Positions 8,533 to 17,595 are shown, counted from the first letter of the stretch. The stretch: DNA of 34,793 nt from Prevotella micans DSM 21469 = JCM 16134 (GCF_000614105.1 NZ_BAKH01000028.1:1-34793), one strand, 5' to 3'. Notes: generated by a model from the sequence alone, not told the origin. Numbers and translations are program-made.

Positions 8533-9828
8533 ATGAAGAAAAACCAAATAGACATTGTAACCATGGGATGCTCGAAGAATCTGGTAGACTCCGAACTTCT
8601 GATGAAACAATTCGAGGCTAACGGATTCATCTGCACGCACGACTCCGAACGTCCGCAAGGTGAAATAGCCGTAATCAACACTTGCGGATTTATCGAGTCG
8701 GCAAAAGAAGAAAGCATCAATACTATTCTGGAATTTGCAGAACGGAAAAAGGACGGACAACTAAAGAAACTCTTCGTCATGGGATGTCTTTCACAACGCT
8801 ACAAAGACGAACTTGAAAAAGAACTTCCGGAAGTTGATAGATTCTACGGTAAATTCAACTACAAACAATTGCTCACTGACCTCGGACAGGCCGAAATTCC
8901 ATCGTGTGATGGCCGTAGACATCTCACAACTCCTCCACATTACGCCTACATCAAGATTGCCGAAGGATGTAACCGTCGTTGCGCCTATTGCGCCATTCCG
9001 CTCATAACCGGCAAGCACGTTTCGCGTCCCGTGGAAGATGTCTTGCAAGAGGTTCGCGAGCTTGTGCAGCAGGGTGTGAAGGAGTTTCAAATTATTGAGC
9101 AGGAACTCACATATTATGGAATCGACATCTACGGTGAATGTCGCATAAGCAACCTAATTGACGAAATGGCGAAAATTCCCGGTGTGGAATGGATAAGGCT
9201 TCACTATGCCTATCCGAACGACTTCCCAATGGAACTGCTCGACGTCATCAGGCGCAATAATAACGTTTGCAAATATCTAGATATAGCCCTGCAGCACATT
9301 TCGGATCGTATGCTTAATAGGATGCTCCGACATGTAACAAAGAAAGAAACCATTGATCTCATAACCGAAATACGTCGCCGAGTTCCCGGTATCCATCTGC
9401 GAACAACTCTGATGGTTGGCTTTCCCGGCGAAACCGAAGACGATTTTAACGAATTACTTGACTTTGTTCGCTGGGCGCGATTCGAACGGATGGGCGCTTT
9501 CGCCTATTCGCACGAGGACGGAACCTATAGCTACGAACACTATATCGATGACGTGCCCGAAGAAGTAAAACAAGAACGCCTTGACCGCCTGATGGCCTTA
9601 CAGCAGGAAATATCTGCCGAAATAGAAGCCGAAAAGGTTGGGAAAACAATGAAAGCCGTAATCGACCGGAAGGAATCGGATTATTATGTGGCCCGAACCG
9701 AATTCAGTTCGCCCGAGGTAGACCCCGAAGTGATTATAAAAACGAGAAGAAAATTGCGCATCGGCGAGTTCTACAATGTTGAAATAACCGACTCTGAATA
9801 CTTCGACATTCAAGGTCAAATCAAATAA
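8533..9828 (+). CDS. rimO: Ribosomal protein S12 methylthiotransferase RimO
   Basis: This 431-aa radical-SAM methylthiotransferase modifies the conserved aspartate of ribosomal protein S12. The N-terminal domain carries three cluster cysteines at C13 (MGCSKN), C51 (NTCGFI) and C85 (MGCLSQ). The radical-SAM motif CNRRCAYC gives C146, C150 and C153. A TRAM-like RNA-binding domain forms the C-terminus. The open frame extends upstream to 8446 inside ftsY. The ATG at 8533 is chosen because MKKNQIDIVTMGCSKN matches the family N-terminus and avoids a long overlap. Confidence 0.96.
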   Translation: MKKNQIDIVTMGCSKNLVDSELLMKQFEANGFICTHDSERPQGEIAVINTCGFIESAKEESINTILEFAERKKDGQLKKLFVMGCLSQRYKDELEKELPEVDRFYGKFNYKQLLTDLGQAEIPSCDGRRHLTTPPHYAYIKIAEGCNRRCAYCAIPLITGKHVSRPVEDVLQEVRELVQQGVKEFQIIEQELTYYGIDIYGECRISNLIDEMAKIPGVEWIRLHYAYPNDFPMELLDVIRRNNNVCKYLDIALQHISDRMLNRMLRHVTKKETIDLITEIRRRVPGIHLRTTLMVGFPGETEDDFNELLDFVRWARFERMGAFAYSHEDGTYSYEHYIDDVPEEVKQERLDRLMALQQEISAEIEAEKVGKTMKAVIDRKESDYYVARTEFSSPEVDPEVIIKTRRKLRIGEFYNVEITDSEYFDIQGQIK

Positions 9829-9838
9829 AACCCACAGC

Positions 9839-10126
9839 ATGAATAACAAAGAATTTATTGTAGCATTGGCAATGAAGAGCGGATTCTCGCAGGAAGAGAG
9901 TCGGAAACTAACCGTAACCATAGTCAAAGCAATGGCAAAGAATTTCGAGGCAGGCGATTCCGTTGCTGTGCCAGGTTTCGGAACATTCGAAGTGAAGAAA
10001 CGTTTGGAACGTGTCATGGTTAATCCTGCTACAGGCCAGCGTATGCTAGTTCCGCCCAAGCTCTCACTGAACTTTCGGGCAGCTCTATCACTAAAGGAAA
10101 AGATTAATAAAGGAGGAACCGAATAA
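9839..10126 (+). CDS. HU-family DNA-binding protein
   Basis: This 95-aa protein has the size and signature of HU/IHF nucleoid proteins: an N-terminal helical half, the GFGTFEVKKR turn, the DNA-arm region with VNPATGQRM, and the final helix. It bends or compacts DNA as a dimer. Its final A is shared with the next ATG (taatg), so the two HU-type genes are probably translationally coupled. The arrangement rimO-HU-HU/LysM is, from memory, common in Bacteroidales. Confidence 0.93.
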   Translation: MNNKEFIVALAMKSGFSQEESRKLTVTIVKAMAKNFEAGDSVAVPGFGTFEVKKRLERVMVNPATGQRMLVPPKLSLNFRAALSLKEKINKGGTE

Positions 10127-10995
10127 TGGCAAACGAACTCACAAACTCGCTCTTCGAAGCATTGATGAAACAACACAAACTGCCTGCTGTCACGGCTGCA
10201 AAGTTTGTGGAGCAATTGTTTGAAACAATCGGAGAAGGACTCGATTCCGATCGTCAGGTGAAGGTACGAGGATTGGGCACGTTCAAAATCCAAACTGGCA
10301 AGTTGGGTGAAAACATTAGCTTCACTCCTGAAACATCGATGAAAGAATTAGTGAACAAACCGTTCTCACAGTTCGAATCAGTGGCTCTGAAAGATGGTGT
10401 CGAGTTTGAGGATGAACCCACCGAAGAAGAATCAGTACCCGAAGAACCGCGCAACAACGAACAGCCTACCGAAAAAACTCCCGAACCCGAGGAGGAATCC
10501 TCTGTAGATGAAGATATATATGAATACGACGACGAACCATCTCCACTTCGTCGCCGTTCTATTCTGGCTGCTGTAATGTGTGCCATCTTTGTAGCCGGAT
10601 ATTTCTTTGGCGGATATATGCACGATTCTAATTCAGCCACTCCAGCACCGAAGAAAAAAGTAACCACTCACTCAACCAAGAAAGAATCCGTTGACTCGGC
10701 AAAGACCGATACGACACTCCGCAAAACTGAATCAGTAGCCGAATCGACCGATACCTATGCTGCAATGAACGCCGACCCACGGATTCGTTACGGGGCATAT
10801 AATATCGTCGGAGTGGAAAGAACCGTCGTACTGAAAAAGGGTGAAACCTTGGAATCACTTAGTAAACACACCCTCGGTGCCGACATGATTGGTTATTTCC
10901 AAGTACTCAATAATGCCACTTCTCTTTCGGCCGGCGACAACGTGAAGATTCCCAAAGTTGAACTCCGTCCAGAATATCGTAACCGAAAGAAATGA
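10126..10995 (+). CDS. Membrane-anchored HU-like protein with C-terminal LysM domain
   Basis: This 289-aa protein has three parts. Residues 1 to about 95 resemble HU, with VKVRGLGTFKIQTG at the DNA-contact turn. An acidic linker rich in Glu and Pro follows. One membrane helix at about 145-165 (SILAAVMCAIFVAGYFFGG) comes after an RRR stretch. The C-terminal ~60 residues (VLKKGETLESLSKHTLG ... LSAGDNVKIP) form a LysM fold. Positive-inside logic puts the HU part in the cytoplasm and LysM in the periplasm. The inference is a tether between DNA and peptidoglycan. It is coupled to the upstream HU gene and overlaps pyrK by 4 bp. Confidence 0.85.
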   Translation: MANELTNSLFEALMKQHKLPAVTAAKFVEQLFETIGEGLDSDRQVKVRGLGTFKIQTGKLGENISFTPETSMKELVNKPFSQFESVALKDGVEFEDEPTEEESVPEEPRNNEQPTEKTPEPEEESSVDEDIYEYDDEPSPLRRRSILAAVMCAIFVAGYFFGGYMHDSNSATPAPKKKVTTHSTKKESVDSAKTDTTLRKTESVAESTDTYAAMNADPRIRYGAYNIVGVERTVVLKKGETLESLSKHTLGADMIGYFQVLNNATSLSAGDNVKIPKVELRPEYRNRKK

Positions 10996-11756
10996 AGCAT
11001 ATTCTCGATTTGAAAGTTATAACGGTCGAACAAATCAGTGTGCGCTATGTTTTGCTGAAGCTCACCCATCCATCTCCTCTTCCTGAAATCTTTCCTGGAC
11101 AGTTTGTTGAAGTTCGGGTTGACTCCTCACCCACAATATTTCTGCGTCGCCCTATTTCCGTAAATTTTCTAGACAGGGAGCGTAACGAACTTTGGTTGCT
11201 TGTGGCTAAAGTGGGAAGCGGTACACGTTCGTTGGCCAGTTTGAAACCGGGCGATACTCTGAACTGCATTCTACCGTTGGGAAAGGGGTTCACTATGCCG
11301 AGAGATTTCGAACGTATGCTACTTGTTGGCGGAGGTGTGGGGATAGCTCCTTTGTTGCTTTTCGGAAAGCTAATCAAAGAAACCGGTGCCACACCCACCT
11401 TTCTACTAGGGGCTAGAACAGCTGCCGATATTCCAGAACTCGATAATTTCAAAGCTCTGGGACGCGTCATGATAACAACCGAAGATGGTTCACTGGGCGA
11501 AAAAGGATTCGTCACCATGCACTCTTGTCTTAAAACTGAAAACTACGATCGGATTGCAACCTGTGGTCCGAAACCCATGATGATGGCTGTTGCAGACTTT
11601 GCCCGTAAGAATTCCATTGTTTGCGAAGTATCGCTCGAGAACCTCATGGCCTGCGGCCTTGGCGCTTGTCTTTGCTGTGTAGAAAAAACAACGCAAGGCA
11701 ATCTCTGTGTATGTAAGGAAGGTCCTGTTTTCAACATCAACAGTCTGCTCTGGTAG
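10992..11756 (+). CDS. pyrK: Dihydroorotate dehydrogenase B, electron-transfer subunit PyrK
   Basis: This 254-aa FAD/2Fe-2S protein passes electrons from PyrD to NAD+ in de novo pyrimidine synthesis. It shows the FAD motif LRRPISVN, the nucleotide-binding [10 protein letters not shown], and a C-terminal iron-sulfur motif with C221, C226, C229 and C241 (C-x4-C-x2-C-x11-C, as in PyrK). It overlaps the HU-LysM gene by 4 bp and is followed by pyrD after 32 bp, its usual partner. Confidence 0.95.
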   Translation: MKHILDLKVITVEQISVRYVLLKLTHPSPLPEIFPGQFVEVRVDSSPTIFLRRPISVNFLDRERNELWLLVAKVGSGTRSLASLKPGDTLNCILPLGKGFTMPRDFERMLLVGGGVGIAPLLLFGKLIKETGATPTFLLGARTAADIPELDNFKALGRVMITTEDGSLGEKGFVTMHSCLKTENYDRIATCGPKPMMMAVADFARKNSIVCEVSLENLMACGLGACLCCVEKTTQGNLCVCKEGPVFNINSLLW

Positions 11757-11788
11757 GTGATAATCATAACCCGAAAAAGAATAAAACA

Positions 11789-12721
11789 ATGGCGAACTTA
11801 ACTGTAAAACTGCACAACCTTATACTCAAAAATCCCGTCATGACAGCCAGCGGAACCTTTGGCTACGGACTGGAATACGAAGATTTTGTGCCTCTTCACG
11901 CCCTTGGAGCCATTGTTGTGAAAGGCACAACTCTGCAGCCGCGCGAGGGCAATGACTATCCGCGTATGGCCGAGACCCCGTCGGGAATGCTCAACTGTGT
12001 GGGTCTACAAAATAAGGGTGTAAACCATTTCGTGACTCACATTTATCCTGAACTGATGAAGCACGACCGACGCGGTGATTCCTCAATAGATTCTCATATC
12101 ATCGTGAACGTGAGCGGTAACTCGCCTCAAACATATGCCGAAACGGCCGAAAAAATCGACTCACTTTCCGGTATTCCCGCCATTGAGCTCAACATCTCTT
12201 GTCCGAATGTAAAGAAAGGCGGAATGGCTTTCGGAGTCACCCCCGAGGGTGCGGCAAGCGTAGTACGTGAAGTGCGCCGGCGATTCTCCAAAACTCTAAT
12301 CGTGAAGCTGTCGCCGAATGTTACAGACATAACCTCCATAGCTAAAGCTTGCGAAGCTGAAGGAGCCGATGCTCTCTCGTTGATAAATACTATCATGGGA
12401 ATGTCTATTGACATCGAACGTCGTCAGCCACGGTTGAGCATCCGTACGGGTGGCTTAAGCGGTCCGGCGATTAAACCCGTAGCTCTCCGCATGGTGTACG
12501 ACGTTGCCCACGCTGTTAATCTTCCCGTCATCGGTCTCGGTGGAATCTCAACACCCGAAGACGCCATCGAATTCTTCATGGCCGGTGCTACTGCCATCCA
12601 AGTGGGCACGGCCAACTTCATCGACCCACAAGTATCTCTCAAAATTCGCGACGGCATCTCTCGCTGGCTCGACCAACACTCCTGCATATCTCTTCGCGAC
12701 ATCATAGGCTGTCTGGAATAG
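11789..12721 (+). CDS. pyrD: Dihydroorotate dehydrogenase B, catalytic subunit
   Basis: This 310-aa FMN enzyme oxidises dihydroorotate to orotate. It is a class 1B form: the active-site cysteine lies in [11 protein letters not shown] (C138), the length fits the family, and it sits next to pyrK, with which it forms a heterotetramer. FMN-binding glycine motifs such as [11 protein letters not shown] are near the C-terminus. The gene has its own spacing (32 bp) but no separate promoter box that I can see. Confidence 0.96.
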   Translation: MANLTVKLHNLILKNPVMTASGTFGYGLEYEDFVPLHALGAIVVKGTTLQPREGNDYPRMAETPSGMLNCVGLQNKGVNHFVTHIYPELMKHDRRGDSSIDSHIIVNVSGNSPQTYAETAEKIDSLSGIPAIELNISCPNVKKGGMAFGVTPEGAASVVREVRRRFSKTLIVKLSPNVTDITSIAKACEAEGADALSLINTIMGMSIDIERRQPRLSIRTGGLSGPAIKPVALRMVYDVAHAVNLPVIGLGGISTPEDAIEFFMAGATAIQVGTANFIDPQVSLKIRDGISRWLDQHSCISLRDIIGCLE

Positions 12722-12764
12722 AAATTCTCTATGCCACACCCTAGCCATTTATATAAAACTCGCA

Positions 12765-12784
12765 CTAAGTTTCCTTAGGTTTTT
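12765..12784 (+). terminator. Weak terminator candidate after pyrD
   Basis: A 5-bp stem ctaag/cttag (12765-12769 and 12774-12778) with a 4-nt loop is followed by gtttttc. The stem is short, so this is a tentative call supported mainly by its position 43 bp after the pyrD stop. Confidence 0.35.
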
Positions 12785-12819
12785 CTGTCCCCGTAATAAT
12801 TTATTATCGTCCTATAGTC

Positions 12820-12907
12820 AAAAACGATAGTACTTTTTGCCAAAAACGATAGTACTTTTTATAGAAAACGATAGTACCTTTTTGCAAAAACGATAGTACC
12901 TTTCGTA
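12820..12907. repeat. Four 22-bp direct repeats
   Basis: The word aaacgatagtac recurs at exact 22-bp spacing, in units starting at 12820, 12842, 12864 and 12886. The full unit is close to aaaaacgatagtacttttt plus gcc. A 22-bp period is not a multiple of three. Read on the minus strand it yields runs such as KKYYRF and VLSFSIK, which I recall from spurious small ORFs annotated in Bacteroides genomes. It is best seen as an intergenic tandem repeat family. Confidence 0.8.
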
Positions 12908-13045
12908 TTCCCAGTATCTATCCTCTTGTATAGATACTATCTCTCCTGTACACTTAAAATAACGTGAGTTCGGTTTTAAGAATTCGCTTAAGTCCAGGAG
13001 GGACGATGGATGACAGACATGGAGCCAACTCGGGCGGCACGCTCG

Positions 13046-13160
13046 CATGTAGGGACAGACCCCGTGTCTGTCCGGATTCTCATGACAATTCGGCCTATCT
13101 ACTGCATGACATATCTCTCCCTATCGGACGGGCGGACAGGCACGAGGTCTCTCCCTACAT
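13046..13160. repeat. REP/MITE-like element, copy 2
   Basis: The 115-bp segment is bounded by atgtaggga (13047-13055) and its reverse complement tccctacat (13152-13160). Inside is a hairpin gacaga/tctgtc (13054-13059 and 13067-13072). Positions 13046-13063 match 5823-5840 exactly on the other strand. ORFs through this region show no recognisable protein features. The rest of the gap 12722-13340 holds the 22-bp repeats and two terminators, with nothing else recognised. Confidence 0.55.
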
Positions 13161-13263
13161 ACGACCTTATCGGGTCAAGGGGGAGTTTAAGAGAATGACC
13201 CTAACAGCCACATATGGGCCGGCAGAACTTAGTCAAAAGGTTATTCTGAACTCACGGGATAGA

Positions 13264-13314
13264 ACAAAAAAACTTCTATCAGAAGAAGTGAGTTTGCACT
13301 TTCTGATAGAAGTT
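13264..13314 (-). terminator. Rho-independent terminator for ilvE
   Basis: Arms aacttctatcagaa (13271-13284) and ttctgatagaagtt (13301-13314) pair perfectly over 14 bp, with a further agtg/cact step inside. On the minus strand the stem is followed by a run of T (complement of acaaaaaaa at 13264-13272). It lies 26 bp past the ilvE stop and may also stop plus-strand transcription. Confidence 0.85.
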
Positions 13315-13340
13315 CGAAGAAGATAGTATAAGGGAGGGGG

Positions 13341-14357
13341 CTATTCGATTATGACTTTCGTCCAGCCATGCTTGTCTTCCACGGTGCCGTATTGAATACC
13401 GCGAAGAGTTTCGTAGAGTTTGGTTGACCATGGACCGGGCTTGTCGCCGAAGCTGTATGTTTTACCGGTCTGAGCGTCGTCGAGCCGCGAAATGGGCGAG
13501 ATGACAGCCGCAGTTCCGCATGCTCCGGCTTCTTCGAATGTTTCGAGTTCTTCAACCGGAATAGGACGGCGTTCAACCTTTAGTCCGAGGTCTTCAGCAA
13601 TTTGCATTAGGCTCTTGTTGGTTATCGAAGGCAGGATTGACGACGATTGTGGAGTTACGTATGTGTTGTTCTTTATTCCGAAGAAGTTTGCAGCTCCGCA
13701 TTCGTCGACATACTTCTTTTCTTTCGAGTCGAGATAGAACTCGGATGCATAACCCTTGGCGTGGGCTAGTTGGTTAGCTTTGAGAGATGCGGCATAGTTT
13801 CCGCCCACTTTGAAAGTTCCGGTTCCGAGAGGGGCAGCGCGGTCGAAATCGTGTACAATCACGTATGGATTGGTCGAAAATCCGCCTTTGAAATATGGTC
13901 CCACCGGGGTTACGAAAATGATGAAACAATATTCTTGTGCCGGATGTACACCTACTTGTGCAGATGTTCCGATGAGGAGCGGGCGAATGTATAGGGTTGC
14001 TCCGCTTTCGTAGGGCGGTACGTATTGCTGGTTGAGTCGCACTACTTTTTCCACCATTTCACTGAACAATTCAGTTGGCACTTCGGGCATAACTATGCCG
14101 CGGCAAGTGTTTTGTAGTCGAGCTGCATTTTCTTCCACCCTGAACACTCGAACTTTTCCGTCAGGACAGCGATATGCTTTCAAGCCTTCGAAAGCTTCTT
14201 GGCCGTAGTGTAGACAGGTTGCCGCCATGTGTAGGTTTAGGTACTCGTCGGAGCTGATTTCTATTTCGCCCCATTTTCCATCGCGATAATTACAGCGCAC
14301 GTTGTAGTCGGTTCGCTGATAGCCAAAGGACAAACTTGCCCAATCAAAATCTTTCAT
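13341..14357 (-). CDS. ilvE: Branched-chain amino acid aminotransferase
   Basis: This 338-aa fold-type IV PLP enzyme interconverts Leu, Ile and Val with their 2-oxoacids using glutamate/2-oxoglutarate. The PLP lysine is K183 in GTFKVGGNYAASLKAN. YGQEAFEGLKAY and the later DECGAANFFGI are also family hallmarks. The sequence pattern is that of the eukaryote-like BCAT branch common in Bacteroidota. It stands alone, with its own -7 box and terminator. Confidence 0.95.
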   Translation of the reverse strand: MKDFDWASLSFGYQRTDYNVRCNYRDGKWGEIEISSDEYLNLHMAATCLHYGQEAFEGLKAYRCPDGKVRVFRVEENAARLQNTCRGIVMPEVPTELFSEMVEKVVRLNQQYVPPYESGATLYIRPLLIGTSAQVGVHPAQEYCFIIFVTPVGPYFKGGFSTNPYVIVHDFDRAAPLGTGTFKVGGNYAASLKANQLAHAKGYASEFYLDSKEKKYVDECGAANFFGIKNNTYVTPQSSSILPSITNKSLMQIAEDLGLKVERRPIPVEELETFEEAGACGTAAVISPISRLDDAQTGKTYSFGDKPGPWSTKLYETLRGIQYGTVEDKHGWTKVIIE

Positions 14358-14399
14358 AAATCTGAATGTATTAAAATGTTATTCATATATGGTTGTACG

Positions 14400-14407
14400 C
14401 AAAGTTA
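14400..14407 (-). promoter_or_regulatory. -7 box for ilvE
   Basis: On the minus strand the sequence reads taactttg, matching TAnnTTTG, 42 bp before the ilvE ATG. No clear -33 box is visible. Confidence 0.5.
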
Positions 14408-14441
14408 GTGAATCTTGCCCGACAATCCAGGGGGACAAGAA

Positions 14442-16892
14442 TCACAATTTGCCTATCACTTTGAGAAGTTGTTCACCAAGTCCGATAGTGTAACCTTGGC
14501 TGATGAAGACTACTCTATTGAACGAGTCGGCAATAATGAAGATAGGCAGCGACGAGCTGGTGAGATGGAATTCGTTTCGGATTTCGTTGTAGATGTTGCC
14601 TTTGATGTCTGTGCCCCATACTACGGTCGACGGCATGTTTTCGAATTCACTTGCATTGAATCGGCTACGTGCTTCTTCGTTTTCGAAGAGGAAGAATATT
14701 TTTCGTCCCCACTTTTCAAATCCTTCCTTGCACAGAGCTATGTCGCGTAGAGTGTGATTGGATGGTTCGTGGTTGGGAGCGATGATTCCGATTACATAGT
14801 AGCCTCGACCAGCCGTTGCAAGTAGTGATGTAGTTGTACCGGTGGCAGTGTCGAAGTAGTTATTTTCGGCATTTAGCGAGCCTATGACTTGTACTTCGTC
14901 GTTAGATTCGCGTAGGCTTAGGCGTACATTGGTTGTTTTGCCCTTCTCAACGTTGAATGTTTCGCAATGAGCCAGCACACTGCCGTTTGCAAGGCGGGTT
15001 CCGGTGATTAGCATGTAGGTTCCGGTTTCGAGTTCAACGGGTTTATTGAATGTTGTTTGCCAGGTTGTTTCGTCGGGATAGGTGAGCAACTGCGTTTTGC
15101 CGTTAACAATCTTGCTTATTGAGAAATGGATGTAGTATTTCGGATCGTCGATGCCGGCCATTCGCGAATAATCGAGTTGTAGTTTACCGGTTGGCGTCAC
15201 TTTAGCCTTTTCTGTATCGTTCCATCTGCCATCTGCCCAATATTGCAGTCGTCCATCGATTTCGTTCACACGTGCGGGAAAGCCCAGGCTTCGGGCGGCC
15301 GACACGAAGAATATTTTCCACGACCGATTATCTGTGCGCTTTGTTCGATAAACGCTCAGTGGAGACATACGCAGGTGTTGCGGATTCTGCGTGTTGTCTA
15401 TCGTTATGTTTTTACGAGTCCATTCGAGTAGTTGCTGGGGCGATTTTATTGCTGCAAGTTCTTTCCGAAACACTGCTTTGTAGGGTACGAGCCATTCGTT
15501 TTCCACGCGCGGCGAGAGCACATATTTGCAATAGATTTCTGATGTATCGGTGCGTTCAGTTTCATTGTCTTTGAGCACGGCTAGCTGAATATCGCGCAGG
15601 TCTTTTTTCGAGATAACCTCCAGTAATTTTTTTGCCATAACTTGGTTTTTTGCCTCGGCAAGGAATCGGTTTATTACATCATAATTACCTCGTGATTCAT
15701 CTTTCATTGTTGCCTCATAGGCCTGGCGGATGGAATCCTCGTGCATCTTCCGGAGGTCATTGTTTCGGCGTTGCTCGGCTGTTACGGGCGGAAGTGAACT
15801 AACCATAGCCGGCGGAATGATATCGAAATCGTTAACTCTTTGGGGGCGAACCGAGCTAAGAACAATAATGTTTGGTTGGGATTCGCGGAAGTTTATCTTC
15901 TTGAAGGCGTAGTTGCCGTCCTTTGACACCCACGCAATCATATCGCCCAAACCGGCTGTTATACTAACCTCTCCTCGGGCATCAGTTAATTTTGTGGCCA
16001 CGGTGAAGAATTCGGCATAGTTGTAAATCTTGAACTCAACTCTTGCACCCGCAATTGGTCTATCTTGTGTGTCAACAATGCGCAAAGTTTTCTTTGTTGC
16101 TTTGGCATAGTTATCAACCACGTTAATCTCGGTGTAGAACGGCGTTGAGCTAATCACTTCTTCGTTTCCTTTATAATCGCCGAACACTTTTGTGTGCATC
16201 AGCAGTCCGCGTGATGCACTCTCGTTGAACCAGCCCAGATTTAGAACCGGTTCAGGTTCGCATGCGCCGAGAAACCACCACTGTCCGTCGGCCCAGGCCT
16301 CTACCCAGGCATGATTATCGTCAGTGTGAGCCCAGCGCGGAGTATAAACCTGCCGAGCTGGAATGCAAACCGAACGCAGGGCGGCAACAAGGAACGTACT
16401 CTCCTCACCACAACGTCCATAGGCTGTACGAACGGAAGCTAGCGGACTGCTTGTTCGAGCATCAGATGGCCGATAAGTAACCTTCTCGTGGCACCAATGA
16501 TTAACTTCCAGAATAGCCTCTTTCATCGATAATCCTTTAAGTCGGGTTTTCAAGTCGGGAAAGAATACCGCTCTACTTTCGTCGAGGTTTTCGTTGTTTA
16601 CTCTTACAGGCAGGACGAAATGTTGGAACAAATCCTCTGACACTTTTTCGCCCCATGGCATATCCTTCCTTGCCTGAAGTGCGAGGGCTATATTCTGCTT
16701 GTAGAACTCCCTGCTGTAGTCGGTTTTGTCGGGCTGTGGCATATATCGATAAAGGAAATCGAGATATGTTTCGACGGATGTCTGCTTGGCATTTCGCTTT
16801 ACAGTTTTTGTTTTTTGTTCGATTTGCGTTTTGTTGGCCAACATAGCCATTGGGCATAATGCCAAAAGCGCTAATAAAAGAATGTGTTTCAT
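14442..16892 (-). CDS. Secreted transglutaminase-like domain protein
   Basis: This 816-aa protein starts with a signal peptide (MKHILLLALLALCPMAMLAN). A transglutaminase/protease-like core follows, with candidate catalytic C161 (YGRCGEES) and H194 (DDNHAWVEAW) and an acidic residue in GACEPEP taking the third position. Next comes a carboxypeptidase-regulatory/Ig-like segment (about 270-360). A second, degenerate transglutaminase-like segment (SWKIFFVSAARSLGFPARVN) lacks the cysteine. The C-terminal ~100 residues look thioredoxin-like but without a CxxC pair. Such proteins are exported and probably act on peptides or glycopeptides; the substrate is unknown. A good promoter precedes it at 16945-16975. 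Confidence 0.75.
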   Translation of the reverse strand: MKHILLLALLALCPMAMLANKTQIEQKTKTVKRNAKQTSVETYLDFLYRYMPQPDKTDYSREFYKQNIALALQARKDMPWGEKVSEDLFQHFVLPVRVNNENLDESRAVFFPDLKTRLKGLSMKEAILEVNHWCHEKVTYRPSDARTSSPLASVRTAYGRCGEESTFLVAALRSVCIPARQVYTPRWAHTDDNHAWVEAWADGQWWFLGACEPEPVLNLGWFNESASRGLLMHTKVFGDYKGNEEVISSTPFYTEINVVDNYAKATKKTLRIVDTQDRPIAGARVEFKIYNYAEFFTVATKLTDARGEVSITAGLGDMIAWVSKDGNYAFKKINFRESQPNIIVLSSVRPQRVNDFDIIPPAMVSSLPPVTAEQRRNNDLRKMHEDSIRQAYEATMKDESRGNYDVINRFLAEAKNQVMAKKLLEVISKKDLRDIQLAVLKDNETERTDTSEIYCKYVLSPRVENEWLVPYKAVFRKELAAIKSPQQLLEWTRKNITIDNTQNPQHLRMSPLSVYRTKRTDNRSWKIFFVSAARSLGFPARVNEIDGRLQYWADGRWNDTEKAKVTPTGKLQLDYSRMAGIDDPKYYIHFSISKIVNGKTQLLTYPDETTWQTTFNKPVELETGTYMLITGTRLANGSVLAHCETFNVEKGKTTNVRLSLRESNDEVQVIGSLNAENNYFDTATGTTTSLLATAGRGYYVIGIIAPNHEPSNHTLRDIALCKEGFEKWGRKIFFLFENEEARSRFNASEFENMPSTVVWGTDIKGNIYNEIRNEFHLTSSSLPIFIIADSFNRVVFISQGYTIGLGEQLLKVIGKL

Positions 16893-16944
16893 AAATCCGG
16901 ATATTGGAAATTAAAAAAATGTTTCTATTGATGTTATCTCCCTG

Positions 16945-16975
16945 CAAAAGTAAGCCATAAGTAGATGTTAACAAT
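16945..16975 (-). promoter_or_regulatory. Promoter for the transglutaminase-like gene (-33 and -7)
   Basis: On the minus strand attg (16972-16975) is followed after exactly 19 nt by tacttttg (16945-16952). This matches the Bacteroidota TTG-N19-TAnnTTTG layout and leaves a ~47-nt leader. It is the best-formed promoter in the window. Confidence 0.6.
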
Positions 16976-17006
16976 TGATAGTCCCGCTTAATAATAAAAA
17001 ACCTCT

Positions 17007-17014
17007 TACTTTTG
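17007..17014 (+). promoter_or_regulatory. -7 box for the ogt-MFS operon
   Basis: The sequence tacttttg matches TAnnTTTG and points away from the minus-strand promoter 54 bp to the left. It would start RNA at about 17021, which is the first base of a small ORF. Confidence 0.5.
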
Positions 17015-17020
17015 AATCGT

Positions 17021-17098
17021 ATGAGAGATGAGGATATGCAGCTTCTGGACTATTGCCTCGGCTCATGCAAATTCGTTATAAAACAAAAAAAGAGATGA
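17021..17098 (+). CDS. Possible 25-codon leader ORF overlapping ogt
   Basis: An ATG at 17021, about 7 nt after the -7 box, opens a 25-codon frame beginning MRDEDMQLLDYCLGSC and ending KKR. Its TGA at 17096-17098 overlaps the probable ogt ATG at 17095 in the ATGA arrangement. If real, it would be translated from a leaderless start and coupled to ogt. No homology is recognised and the codon count is too small to judge coding bias. Confidence 0.25.
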   Translation: MRDEDMQLLDYCLGSCKFVIKQKKR

Positions 17099-17595
17099 TT
17101 ATTCACACAGAGATTTATCATTCGCCTTGCGGAGATTTACTTCTGGGAGCTTGCGAAGAGAAGTTATGTTTATGCGATTGGACGAGCGAAAAACACAGGC
17201 CAAAGACCGACTGCAAATTGCGAAAACTTTTGAATGCGGAGTTCGTCGATACTCCATCGGAAATAACCCGACGAGCGGCATACGAACTCGAAGAGTATTT
17301 TGCCGGAAGGCGCAGAACGTTCAACATCCCGCTGCTTTTTGCAGGTACTGATTTTCAGAAAAAAGTTTGGTCGGCACTGCTTGATGTTCCATTTGGCGAA
17401 ACGAAATCCTATGCATGGCTGGCCAAGAAAATCGGCAATCCAAAAGCTGTTCGCGCGGTAGGATTGGCTAACGGAGCCAACAATATTTCGATTTTCGCCC
17501 CCTGCCATCGCATCATTGGCAGCAACGGTTCACTGGTTGGCTACGGCGGAGGGCTCGAAATAAAACGTTTTCTATTGAACCTTGAAAACAAATGA
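17095..17595 (+). CDS. ogt: Methylated-DNA--protein-cysteine methyltransferase
   Basis: This 166-aa suicide repair protein moves methyl groups from O6-methylguanine to its own cysteine, C137 in the invariant PCHR motif (IFAPCHRIIG). The helix-turn-helix that places the DNA is upstream (VPFGETKSYAWLAKKIG), and the tail has GYGGGLEIKR. An open frame runs back to a TTG at 17053. The ATG at 17095 is preferred because MIIHTEIYHSPCGDL matches the family start. The stop overlaps the MFS gene by 4 bp. Confidence 0.93.
   Translation: MIIHTEIYHSPCGDLLLGACEEKLCLCDWTSEKHRPKTDCKLRKLLNAEFVDTPSEITRRAAYELEEYFAGRRRTFNIPLLFAGTDFQKKVWSALLDVPFGETKSYAWLAKKIGNPKAVRAVGLANGANNISIFAPCHRIIGSNGSLVGYGGGLEIKRFLLNLENK

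Noticed and set aside
12818..13048. 76-aa minus-strand frame with KKYYRF words
   Set aside because: It is the translation of the 22-bp direct repeats. A 22-bp period shifts frame each unit, so repetition at protein level is incidental.
12964..13326. 120-aa open frame on the plus strand
   Set aside because: It runs through the REP-like element and the ilvE terminator, has no family resemblance and no ribosome-binding site.
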